Source of the DNA: CAVQGZ01 sp963712175
GTDB lineage: Bacteria > Actinomycetota > Actinomycetes > Jiangellales > Jiangellaceae
Length of the DNA: 64,000 nt
Direction: 5' to 3'
Assembly (NCBI GenBank): GCA_963712175.1
Contig: CAVQGZ010000004.1
Span: 620,001-684,000 of the forward strand
This document shows positions 56,656-64,000 of the stretch, one piece after another. Every line of letters starts with the position of its first letter. The stretch's first letter is position 1. Made by a program: the position numbers and the translations under genes. The notes beneath the pieces were generated by a model, which ran no database searches, was not told the DNA's origin, and worked only from the letters and a program-made list of their open reading frames with translations.

Positions 56656-57969
56656 TCAGGGATCGAGGGGTTCGGGGTCGCTGGCGCGCAGACAGGGGTC
56701 GTCGAACCGGAACGTTCGCACCGGACCCGGTGCGCTGTGCCTCGTCTCGAACCGGACCGTGACCAGCCCGGCACCCGAGCCCCAGACCCATCCGGGTCCG
56801 TGCTCGTCGTGGGTGACGTCTTGTCCCGGAGTCCAGCCACCCCTGTCCCGCGGACGTGCGGCGTCGCGGTCGTCGCCTGACGCGGCGACAGGCCGAGCGG
56901 TGTCGTCGTCGTTCGGTGGGTCGAAGAGGTCGTCCTGGACCCAGGGGGTCAACCCGCTGCAGCCGACGCCCAGCAAGCGGACCCCGGCAGACATGTCGAG
57001 CTCGCTCAGCAGTGCCGCGGCCATGCGGGCGATCGTCCGCCCGTCGTCGGTCGGCCCCGGCCGAGTGGCAGATCGGCTGAGCGTCGTGAAGTCGGGGTAG
57101 CGGGCCTTGACGGTGACGGTCCTGCCCGAGACGCCGCCGGCGCGCAAGCGTGCCCCGACCTGGGCCGCCATGCGGGAGACGGTGGCCTCAACCGTGGCGG
57201 GGTCGCTGACGTCGGTGTCGAAGGTCTCCTCGACGCTCACGGACTTCACCTCGTGCTCGCTGAGCACCGGTCGGTCGTCCTGGGCGCGCGCCAGGCGGGA
57301 GAGCAGCCCCCCGTGAGCCTGCCCGAGCAGGCCCGTCAGCTCGGTGAGGTCGAGCGATCGCAGCTGGCGAACAGTGCTGATGCCCAGCCGGTGCAGGCGG
57401 GCCTCCGTCTGGGGGCCGAGCCCGGGCAGCCGCCGGATGGGCAGGGGGTCGAGATAGGCCTGCTCGTCCTGGATCACCAGGCGTACCCCGTCGGGCTTGG
57501 CGTCGTCCGAGGCGATCTTGGCGACCAGCTTGGTCCTGCCGACGCCGACGCTGGCGCTGAGCTGCGTCGCCGCACGGATCTCGCAGCGGACGCGCTCGAC
57601 GTGCCCGCCCACGTCTGCGGCAGGGATCGCGATGTACGCCTCGTCCAGGGACACGGGCTCCACGACCTCGGCGAGTCGGCGGAGGACGGCCATGATCTCG
57701 TCGCTGCTGGCTCGATAGGCCTGGAAGCGACCGGCCAGGATCGCAGCGGAGGGGCACCGACGGCGGGCCTCGGCCATGGGCATCGCCGAGTGGACGCCGA
57801 ACGCGCGGGCCTCGTACGACGCGGTGGCGACCACACCGCGGGGGCCCACGCCACCGACGACGACGGGCCTGCCTCGTAGCGACGGCTTGTCCCGCTGCTC
57901 CACGGAGGCGAAGAAGGCGTCCACGTCCACGTGACCCACGAGGATCTCGGGCACCGCGTCCGGCTGCAC
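56656..57969 (-). CDS. dinB: DNA polymerase IV (DinB, Y-family)
   Basis: A 437-aa translesion polymerase. The palm has HVDVDAFFASVEQRD (Asp ligand, steric gate region) and VEPVSLDEAYI (catalytic Asp-Glu); the fingers have SYEARAFGVHSAMP and the thumb RRLPGLGPQTEARLHRLG. The little finger is followed by a 60-residue tail (DDDTARPVAASGDDRD) that lacks an obvious beta-clamp motif at its end (ASDPEPLDP). The start is uncertain: GTG at 57969 is 6 nt after a weak CACGAT; an in-frame GTG at 57951 also fits. I see no LexA box upstream, so it may not be SOS-induced. Confidence 0.88.
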   Translation of the reverse strand: MQPDAVPEILVGHVDVDAFFASVEQRDKPSLRGRPVVVGGVGPRGVVATASYEARAFGVHSAMPMAEARRRCPSAAILAGRFQAYRASSDEIMAVLRRLAEVVEPVSLDEAYIAIPAADVGGHVERVRCEIRAATQLSASVGVGRTKLVAKIASDDAKPDGVRLVIQDEQAYLDPLPIRRLPGLGPQTEARLHRLGISTVRQLRSLDLTELTGLLGQAHGGLLSRLARAQDDRPVLSEHEVKSVSVEETFDTDVSDPATVEATVSRMAAQVGARLRAGGVSGRTVTVKARYPDFTTLSRSATRPGPTDDGRTIARMAAALLSELDMSAGVRLLGVGCSGLTPWVQDDLFDPPNDDDTARPVAASGDDRDAARPRDRGGWTPGQDVTHDEHGPGWVWGSGAGLVTVRFETRHSAPGPVRTFRFDDPCLRASDPEPLDP

Positions 57970-58085
57970 GGTGCCATCGTGGCCCGGTCCGGGCTCATCC
58001 ACATCCACTCCGGCGTCGGCGCGTCGCCCACAGGTCGCCCGACGACCGTCGTCGACGCCGACCATCAGCGGGCAGCGTCCTTGCC

Positions 58086-59123
58086 ATGACAAGCCCCGCC
58101 GCCGACCGCATCCCGCCTGAACCTGACGGCCCGCCGGAGCCTGCGGTTGTCCGGCTCCGATCGGCCGGTGAGATCGTGGCCTCGCTTCCTGCGCTGCTGG
58201 GCTACCACGCCGAGCGCAGCATCGTCCTGCTCATGCTCGGCGGGGTACGTCGACGGGTCACGCTCACGATGCGCGCCGACCTGCCCGACTCCAGCACCCC
58301 GGAGGTCTGGCGGGCCGTGTCCGAGGCGTTCCTGCCCGGGGTCGTCCATGCGGGCGGGGACGAGGCCGTCCTGGTGCTGCTGGACGGGGACGAGGCGTCC
58401 GCGTGGGCCCTCGAGGACGCCCTCGCTGATGCGCTGGAGGACGAGGGCGTGACAATCCGTGACGTGCTCGTGGTGTCGTCGGGGCGCTACCGGAGCATTC
58501 ACTGCGAGAACGTGTCGTGCTGCCCGCCGGAGGGGTCACCGGTGCCCGGCGTAGGAGCCGCGACCGCGGCGGCGGTGGCGAGCGGTCGCCTCATTCGCGC
58601 CAGCCGAGACGACCTGCGCGCAGAGATCGCGCCGCCTGAGGGCCCGGCCGCGGCTCGGGCCGAGACGGTCGTGAGCCTGATGGTCGCGTCGGCGACGCAC
58701 GGCTCGCTCGACCTGACGGCCGAGGGTGTCGAGGCCGAGCTCGACTCGGCCTGCGCAGCGATCGAGGACGCTGAGCTGCCCCTCGACCAGGCGGCGCGCC
58801 TGGCGCTGCTGGTTCGTGTCGGTGAGCTACGCGACCGGGCCTACCTGCACCTGGTCACGACCGGCCCCGCGACGCACCGCGCCGTGTGGGGGTCGGTGTG
58901 CCGACAGCTTCCGCTGGCCCACACGGTCGTGCCCCACGTGATGTTCGCGCTCTCGGCCTACCTGGAGGGCGAGGGAGCCCTGGCCACTGTGGCGCTCGAA
59001 GCCGCAGAAGCTGTCGACGCTCTGCACCCGTCCGTGTGCCTGCTGGGCGACGTGATGCGCGCCGGAATCCCACCCGGCGACGTTCGGGACGCTTTGCGCC
59101 TGAGCATGAGCCCTGCCCACTAG
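58086..59123 (+). CDS. DUF4192 family protein
   Basis: A 345-aa protein of a family specific to actinobacteria. The N-terminus reads RLRSAGEIVASLPALLGYHAERSIVLLML, which is the DUF4192 opening, and a conserved Cys pair in ENVSCCPPEG lies near residue 145. The remainder is alanine-rich and helical, ending DVRDALRLSMSPAH. Function unknown. The ATG at 58086 is preceded by a weak Shine-Dalgarno. It is divergent from dinB, with a 115-bp spacer. Confidence 0.85.
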   Translation: MTSPAADRIPPEPDGPPEPAVVRLRSAGEIVASLPALLGYHAERSIVLLMLGGVRRRVTLTMRADLPDSSTPEVWRAVSEAFLPGVVHAGGDEAVLVLLDGDEASAWALEDALADALEDEGVTIRDVLVVSSGRYRSIHCENVSCCPPEGSPVPGVGAATAAAVASGRLIRASRDDLRAEIAPPEGPAAARAETVVSLMVASATHGSLDLTAEGVEAELDSACAAIEDAELPLDQAARLALLVRVGELRDRAYLHLVTTGPATHRAVWGSVCRQLPLAHTVVPHVMFALSAYLEGEGALATVALEAAEAVDALHPSVCLLGDVMRAGIPPGDVRDALRLSMSPAH

Positions 59124-59162
59124 CGTGGTGCCTGCACACGGTGGGCGAGGTGGGGAGAACCC

Positions 59163-60641
59163 ATGGGCCAGGACGTCGACAGTCGCGGGTTCTCGCGCGA
59201 GGACCGTCAGCGGTACCGACTCAAGGTGAGACGGTGCCTGGACGTGTTCGCGCAGATGCTGGGGGAGGCGACGTTCGACTTCGACCGACCCATGGCCGGC
59301 CTCGAGATCGAGCTGAACCTGGTAGATGCGGAGTTCCAGCCGGCCATGCGGGGCGTCGAGGTGCTGGACGCGATCGCCGACGACGACTTCCAGACCGAGC
59401 TCGGCCAGTTCAACGTCGAGATCAACGTGGCGCCCCGGCTGCTGCACGAGCGTGGCCTGCGCTCGTTCGAGGACGACGTGCGCGTCAGCCTCAACAGGGC
59501 CGAGGACGCAGCCCAGGGCCGCGGGGCACACCTGGTGATGATCGGCATCCTGCCAACGCTGACCCCGGCACACACGGGCATGGACGCGATCTCGCCCAAC
59601 CCGCGCTACCGGCTGATGAACGAGCAGATCTTCGCTCAGCGAGGCGAGGACCTGCACCTGCGGATCGAGGGGGCGGAGCGCCTCGACGCCTTCGCTGAGA
59701 CGATTCTGCCCGAGGCTGCGTGCACGAGCACCCAGCTACACCTGCAGGTCAGCCCCGAGGACTTCCCACGCTTCTGGAACGCCGCCCAGACTCTCGCCTC
59801 GGTGCAGCTGGCGCTGGGTGCGAACTCGCCCTACTTCTTCGGTCGGGAGCTGTGGCGCGAGACGCGGATCGCGGTGTTCGAGCAGGCCACCGACACCCGG
59901 CCGGAGGAGCTCAAGGCGCAGGGGGTGCGCCCCCGCGTCTGGTTCGGGGAGCGCTGGATCACCTCCATCTTCGACCTGTTCGAGGAGAACGTCCGCTACT
60001 TCCCGGCGCTGCTGCCCGTTCTGGACGACGAGGATCCCGTCGACAAGATGGACCGCGGCGAGGTTCCCTCGCTCGCGGAGCTACGGCTGCACAACGGCAC
60101 GATCTGGCGCTGGAACCGTCCGGTGTACGACGTCGTCGCCGGAAAGCCGCACCTGCGGGTGGAGAACCGGGTGCTTCCCGCCGGACCGACGGTCATCGAC
60201 ACGCTGGCCAACGCAGCCTTCTACGCGGGGGCCGTGCGGTCCCTGGCTGACCAGCAGCGCCCCGTCTGGACACAGATGTCGTTCCACACCGCGGAGGAGA
60301 ACTTCCACACCGCCGCGCGGCATGGCATCAACTCCGTCATCTACTGGCCCGGCATCGGCGAGGTACCGGTGGCCGAGCTGGTGCTGCGCCGGCTGCTTCC
60401 GCTCGCGGCGGAGGGGCTCGATGCCTGGGGCGTCGACGCGGCCGAACGGGACCGGTTGCTCGGGGTGATCGAGCAGCGTTGCCTGCGTCTTCGCAACGGC
60501 GCCGAGTGGCAGGTCGACGTCGTGCACTCCCTCGAGGAGAAGTACAAGGTGCCGCGGCAGGAGGCCCTGCGAGACATGCTGCGCCGCTACGTGGACTACA
60601 TGCACTCGAACGAGCCGGTGCACTCCTGGCCCGAGGACTGA
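59163..60641 (+). CDS. Glutamate-cysteine ligase family protein (GCS2 type)
   Basis: A 492-aa protein of the carboxylate-amine/glutamine synthetase-like superfamily. It has GLEIELNLVDAEF near residue 45, the ATP/metal-binding GQFNVEINVAPR, a CTSTQLHLQV segment and RVENRVLPAGPT. The arrangement is that of the GCS2 family with an N-terminal ATP-binding beta-sheet. Members include gamma-glutamyl-cysteine ligases and ergothioneine EgtA; actinobacteria use mycothiol, so the substrate may be another amine. The ATG at 59163 has GGGGAG 8 nt upstream. Function inferred, fold confident. Confidence 0.8.
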   Translation: MGQDVDSRGFSREDRQRYRLKVRRCLDVFAQMLGEATFDFDRPMAGLEIELNLVDAEFQPAMRGVEVLDAIADDDFQTELGQFNVEINVAPRLLHERGLRSFEDDVRVSLNRAEDAAQGRGAHLVMIGILPTLTPAHTGMDAISPNPRYRLMNEQIFAQRGEDLHLRIEGAERLDAFAETILPEAACTSTQLHLQVSPEDFPRFWNAAQTLASVQLALGANSPYFFGRELWRETRIAVFEQATDTRPEELKAQGVRPRVWFGERWITSIFDLFEENVRYFPALLPVLDDEDPVDKMDRGEVPSLAELRLHNGTIWRWNRPVYDVVAGKPHLRVENRVLPAGPTVIDTLANAAFYAGAVRSLADQQRPVWTQMSFHTAEENFHTAARHGINSVIYWPGIGEVPVAELVLRRLLPLAAEGLDAWGVDAAERDRLLGVIEQRCLRLRNGAEWQVDVVHSLEEKYKVPRQEALRDMLRRYVDYMHSNEPVHSWPED

Positions 60642-60683
60642 CGCGCGCGCCAGCGAGTGGCAGCGTGACTCGGCGTCCTGTCG

Positions 60684-61733
60684 CTACGGCGTGAGCGGGT
60701 CGGTACGGGTCGTCGGGTCGGCAAGGGCCTCGTCGACGACCTCTGGGCGGTTGGCCTCGATCCAGCTGTCCACGAGGCTCCACCACCCGAACAGCCAGTC
60801 TCCGACCGCCTCGGGGTCCTTGGGGGCCTCCTGGGCAGGCACCCGCCACCAGTGGACCTTGATCGTGGTGTCCATGGGCATGTAGCGCCACATCGCCTTG
60901 ATGGAGTTGAGGTGCTCGAGACCCGTGTGGGCGACGATCGCGATGTCGGCATCCGGAGAGGCCTGAAGGGCCGTCGCGGTACCTGCCTGCCGCGGGGCGA
61001 GCACGTGGCGCAGCTGCTCGGCGCTGGCGGCGCGACGGCTGCGTCCCTCGTTCCGGAGCCACATGATCGACTTGAGCCGCCGGGTCGGAGTGAAGTTGCC
61101 GCCCTCGGGAAAGATCGTGAAGGCGTCGTTGTCGTCGAGGTTGCTGGCCAGCCGGCGGATGAGGGCGAGCCGGTCGACGTTGGGGTCGTTGTCGACGAAG
61201 ACCGTCGGCAGCCGGTTGAGCATGACGTCGATCGCCGGGTCCCACTGAAGTGCTGCCTTCAGCACGATGCGAGGCTCCCGTCCGTACCAGTTGACCAGCA
61301 GGTCGACGAGAAGGAAGGAGTCACCCGCGCCGGCGTGCCTGGAGAGCACGAGCAGCGGGCTGCCGCGGAAGTCGTCCGGGGTCGCGCCCGTGCTCTCGAT
61401 GGTCACGCGGAGCACCCGGTTGGCCTCGTGCTCGAGCACGCGCAGGGCGAATCCCAGCAGCCGGTAGTGCACGCTCTGCGACCACTCGGCGCCCATCCGA
61501 TAGCCGAAGCCCGTCGCCAACCAGAGGACGAACAGCACGACCAGAAGCCCCGCTTGGAGCACCAGGTAGAGCAGGGCGAACCAGAGGAAGCGCAATGGCC
61601 GCCAGCGCCCGGGAATGACGGGGGACAGGGCGAGCCCCACGATCAGGACGATGGGCGAGGTGATGATCACGAAGCCCGCCAGCAGGACGATGGCAGGGTC
61701 GATGGTCACGCGACGGACCCACTGGGGGACCAC
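60684..61733 (-). CDS. 1-acyl-glycerol-3-phosphate acyltransferase-like protein
   Basis: A 349-aa membrane acyltransferase of the PlsC superfamily. Two to three N-terminal hydrophobic segments (VLLAGFVIITSPIVLIVGLAL, LLYLVLQAGLLVVLFVLWLA) precede the HX4D motif SRHAGAGDS and the glycine-rich FPEGGNFT block. Long length and the DSFLLVDLLVN segment suggest a phosphatidic acid or related lipid acyltransferase, but the acyl acceptor is unknown. It starts at a GTG 1 nt after the stop of the patatin gene (minus strand), so the two phospholipid genes are co-expressed. Confidence 0.85.
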   Translation of the reverse strand: MVPQWVRRVTIDPAIVLLAGFVIITSPIVLIVGLALSPVIPGRWRPLRFLWFALLYLVLQAGLLVVLFVLWLATGFGYRMGAEWSQSVHYRLLGFALRVLEHEANRVLRVTIESTGATPDDFRGSPLLVLSRHAGAGDSFLLVDLLVNWYGREPRIVLKAALQWDPAIDVMLNRLPTVFVDNDPNVDRLALIRRLASNLDDNDAFTIFPEGGNFTPTRRLKSIMWLRNEGRSRRAASAEQLRHVLAPRQAGTATALQASPDADIAIVAHTGLEHLNSIKAMWRYMPMDTTIKVHWWRVPAQEAPKDPEAVGDWLFGWWSLVDSWIEANRPEVVDEALADPTTRTDPLTP

Positions 61734-61734
61734 C

Positions 61735-62608
61735 TCAGGCCTCGGTTCGTGTGGGCACCTGGGCCACGAGGTAGTCCGCGCTGGCCTCGTAGGCGTAGCG
61801 GATGCGGTCAGACACCCGCGAGGTGTCGCGGTAGCGCAAAGCGGACGTGTCCGCGTACTTGGGCGGCGTGGGGTCGCCGGTGGGAAGGACGTGCACGTCC
61901 ACGTCGTCGGGTACTGAGGCGAGCTCGGCGGCGAAACGGTGACGGCGCGCGATCTCGAACGACACGGCGGCGACCTCCCACGGACGCTTGGGGGGCTCGA
62001 GAGGGCGCTCGATCCGCCCGACCTGCATCACGTACACAGTCCGGGCGCCGAGGGCCACCGCTCGCCCGAGCGGGATGCTGTGCACGAGCCCTCCATCCAC
62101 GAAGTGCTCGTCGCCGACCTTGGCCGGCGGCAGGAGTCCCGGGACGGCGCTGGTCGCCAGAAGCGCGTCGACGAGAGAACCCTCGGTGAACCAGTGCTCG
62201 GCTGCCCGTTCGATGGAGGCGGCCACGCACTGGAAGGGGGTGGGCAGGTCTTCGATGACGATGTCGCCGACATGCTCGATCAGCAGGTCCCGCAGTGGCT
62301 CGACCGGGTGCGTGTGGGTCCACGACTTCGCGATGGTCCCCATCCGCTGCCACGCCGAGGCACCGAACACCGCATTGGTCGCCTCTGAGGTCCAGAGCCT
62401 CTCCAGCTTGTCGACCGCTTCATCGCCGGGGATAGGCGGCGAACAGCGCTCCGTTGATGGCGCCGATGGACGTCCCCAGCACGACGTCCGGGACGACGCC
62501 GGCGTCGTCGAGCGCATGGAGCATCCCGATCTCGGCGGCCCCCAGCAGTCCTCCGCCCCCGAGGACGAACGCGGTTCGCGGCGGCCAGGTCGGCGTTGTC
62601 GCGGTCAC
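61735..62608 (-). CDS. Patatin-like phospholipase, frame broken by one extra base
   Basis: A serine lipase/phospholipase of about 290 aa. The oxyanion loop GGGGLLGAAE and nucleophile GTSIGAINGAL lie in the 62608 frame; the rest (GDEAVDKLERLWTS to PTRTEA, including the DGGLVHSIPLG catalytic Asp motif) lies in another frame. The joint is TATCCCCGGCGATG at 62428-62431 (plus strand GGGG); with three C instead of four the protein reads YPGDEAVDKLERLW, which matches homologues. Start GTG at 62608 sits 7 nt after CAGTAT. Probably an assembly indel. It precedes the acyltransferase, suggesting lipid remodelling. Confidence 0.8.
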
Positions 62609-62710
62609 AGTGCCGATACTGGCATGACGCGTTCCGCACACCCCGCCGCCGCCTGGTCCGTCGGTGTAGGTTCTTGTCGATCACCCAGCGCAACAGGGAG
62701 GCCGTCGTCG

Positions 62711-63124
62711 ATGTCCACGATCATCGTCGGGTACGTACCCAAGCCCGAGGGGCGGGCTGCCATCTTTCGTGCAGCCGCCGAGGCAAAGCTCCGCAACTCG
62801 AAGATGATCGTCGTGAACTCGGCCAAGGATGGTCGGGAGTTCGACACGGCGGAGTCGGTCCGGCTCGAGCAGGCCATGGCTGCCATCCGTGAGGAGCTTG
62901 AGGCGCGCGGCATCGGCTTCGAGCTGCGTCAGCTCGTCCGCGGGATGGACGTGGCCGAGGACCTCATCGCTGTTGCTGAGGAGACCGGCGCCGAGATGAT
63001 CGTCATCGGTCTTCGGCGGCGCTCTCCGGTCGGCAAGCTGATTCTCGGCAGCAACGCCCAGACGATCCTGCTCGACGCCCCCTGCCCGGTGCTGGCGGTC
63101 AAGGCCGAGGAGCCCGACGCGTGA
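62711..63124 (+). CDS. Universal stress protein family (UspA-like)
   Basis: A 137-aa single-domain USP with the N-terminal IIVGYVPKPEGRAAIFRAAAEAK and the ATP-binding loop GLRRRSPVGKLILGSNAQTILLDAPCPVLAVK (G2xG9xG pattern present). Such proteins bind ATP and protect cells in stress or dormancy. The ATG at 62711 has GGGAGG 10 nt upstream. It overlaps the next gene (HhH-GPD) by 4 bp (GTGA). Confidence 0.88.
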   Translation: MSTIIVGYVPKPEGRAAIFRAAAEAKLRNSKMIVVNSAKDGREFDTAESVRLEQAMAAIREELEARGIGFELRQLVRGMDVAEDLIAVAEETGAEMIVIGLRRRSPVGKLILGSNAQTILLDAPCPVLAVKAEEPDA

Positions 63125-63714
63125 GCCTGCGCCTGGCTCAGGACCCCGATGCTGACGCCCTGCTCGAGTCAGACCCGTTCGCCCTGCTGGCCGGGATGCT
63201 GCTCGACCAGCAGATCCCGATGGAGCGGGCGTTCGCCGGCCCGGCGACCATCGCCGGAAGGCTCGGCATGACGCGTCTCGACCCGACGAGGATCGCCGAC
63301 ATGGGCGAGGAGGAGTTCGCGGCAGCGCTGACTGCGCAGCCCGCGGTGCACCGGTTCCCGGGGTCGATGGCTGCCCGAATCCAGTCCCTGGCGAGGGAGA
63401 TCGTCGAGACCTACGGAGGCGACGCCGCCGCTGTATGGACCACCGCCGAGAACGGGGCTGAGCTCGTGTCTCGGCTCGCCGCACTGCCCGGGTTCGGCCA
63501 GCAGAAGGCTCAGATCTTCACGGCGCTGCTGGGCAAGCAGCTGGGTGTGCAGCCCGAGGGCTGGCGCCAGGCCGCGGGGTCGTACGGCCAGGATGGGAGC
63601 CGTCGTTCCATCGCCGATGTCACGGGACCGGAGTCGTTGACCGAGGTTCGAGCGTTCAAGAAGGCGTTGAAGGCCGCCGCGAAGGCTCAGGGGTCACAAT
63701 CCGTGCGACAATAG
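63121..63714 (+). CDS. HhH-GPD-type base excision DNA repair protein
   Basis: A 197-aa protein of the endonuclease III/AlkA-like superfamily. It has PFALLAGMLLDQQIPMERA and the helix-hairpin-helix AALPGFGQQKAQIFTALLGK. No 4Fe-4S cysteines are present, and the catalytic Asp of the GPD motif is not obvious, so it may be a non-catalytic or AlkA-like member. In actinobacteria it often lies near the primary sigma factor gene, as here. The GTG start overlaps the USP stop (GTGA), so the two are coupled. Confidence 0.85.
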   Translation: MSLRLAQDPDADALLESDPFALLAGMLLDQQIPMERAFAGPATIAGRLGMTRLDPTRIADMGEEEFAAALTAQPAVHRFPGSMAARIQSLAREIVETYGGDAAAVWTTAENGAELVSRLAALPGFGQQKAQIFTALLGKQLGVQPEGWRQAAGSYGQDGSRRSIADVTGPESLTEVRAFKKALKAAAKAQGSQSVRQ

Positions 63715-63820
63715 GGCCGTCTGGTGGGAGGACGCCCGATCCGGCGCGGGGAACACCGTGCGGACGGTTCTTGTTCATCTACGGTCTACGTTGTCTGTCG
63801 GGTCGTTCGAAGGGTTGTCT

Positions 63821-64000
63821 GTGTCGCCGAGCACCGTCGCTACTGATCCGCTGACCCTTCCGGAGGTCAAGGCCTTCGTTCGCAAGGTCAGCAAGCGCAA
63901 GAGCAGAACGGTGACGAGCACTGAGCTGCGAGAGCTGCTCGACTCGACCACTCCGGAACCGGCCGACAGCTCACGGGTCGTGTCTCTCCTCGTGGAGAAG
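63821..64000 (+). CDS. rpoD: RNA polymerase sigma-70 factor, N-terminal region 1.1 (partial)
   Basis: Sixty codons at the edge of the window: a GTG at 63821 with GAAGGG 6 nt upstream, then (M)SPSTVATDPLTLPEVKAF and a helical domain (VRKVSKRKSRTVTSTELREL, then SSRVVSLLVEK). This matches the small helical region 1.1 of primary sigma factors (basic helix, TxxEL, LLxE), which masks DNA binding in free sigma. The remainder is outside, so the assignment rests on this domain and on position after the HhH-GPD gene. Confidence 0.65.
   Translation, partial: MSPSTVATDPLTLPEVKAFVRKVSKRKSRTVTSTELRELLDSTTPEPADSSRVVSLLVEK

Noticed and set aside
56656..57969. SOS control of dinB
   Set aside because: I looked for a CGAAC-N4-GTTCG box in the spacer between dinB and the DUF4192 gene (57970-58085) and saw none.

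Overview
The window comes from a high-GC Gram-positive bacterium (Actinomycetota, most likely order Micrococcales). The grounds are the strong G/C bias at third codon positions, frequent GTG starts, actinobacterial LexA boxes, and neighbourhoods typical of the group: cinA-clgR, lhr/DUF3046-recA-recX-rny, gluABCD-miaB-miaA-dapF-hflX, lexA/LysM-nrdR-nrdJ, DUF4192 and a sigma-70 gene. The genus cannot be fixed from the sequence alone. I see no tRNA or rRNA gene, insertion sequence, prophage, integrase or CRISPR array; this is chromosomal backbone with a few accessory islands.

Layout. 1-3.6 kb: end of cinA, a ClgR-type regulator, a Nei-type glycosylase, a ROK regulator coupled to a flavin reductase, and an unlisted 57-aa protein. 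3.7-13.2 kb: DNA repair and RNA decay (lhr, DUF3046, recA with a LexA box, recX, an alpha/beta hydrolase, rny). 13.2-16.5 kb: a glutamate-type ABC importer (gluABCD) on the minus strand. 16.6-23.9 kb: miaB, a dioxygenase-like gene, miaA, an MFS/cyclic-nucleotide-domain fusion, dapF, hflX. 23.9-35 kb: S9 peptidase, dinG, two secreted unknowns, lexA facing an SOS-type LysM gene, then nrdR-nrdJ behind a dense regulatory region. 35.1-35.6 kb: a non-coding stretch with DnaA-box-like repeats and a perfect 16-bp hairpin. 35.6-40.5 kb: small membrane proteins and a TetR-ABC export operon. 40.6-45.7 kb: a six-gene group 3b-like NiFe hydrogenase operon with a cyclic-nucleotide-domain gene inside it. 45.7-64 kb: housekeeping and repair genes (xth, ATP-dependent ligase, dinB, sufE/rhodanese, gamma-glutamyltransferase, glutamate-cysteine ligase family, acyltransferase, patatin, USP, HhH-GPD) ending in the first 60 codons of a sigma-70 factor.

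How it works together. DNA repair and dNTP supply dominate: recA and the lexA/LysM pair carry LexA boxes, and recX, dinB, lhr, dinG, nei, xth, HhH-GPD and a ligase lie nearby. NrdR and NrdJ form an operon preceded by palindromes and DnaA-box-like repeats. The hydrogenase operon encodes the four structural subunits plus an endopeptidase, but no hyp maturation genes are in the window.

Three otherwise conserved genes (recA, gluC, patatin) each carry one apparent extra base in a C-containing run, which points to sequencing or assembly indels as the default explanation, although the recA site is also a plausible +1 slippery codon. Many genes start 6-8 nt after a TANNNT-like -10 element with no Shine-Dalgarno, the signature of leaderless transcription.
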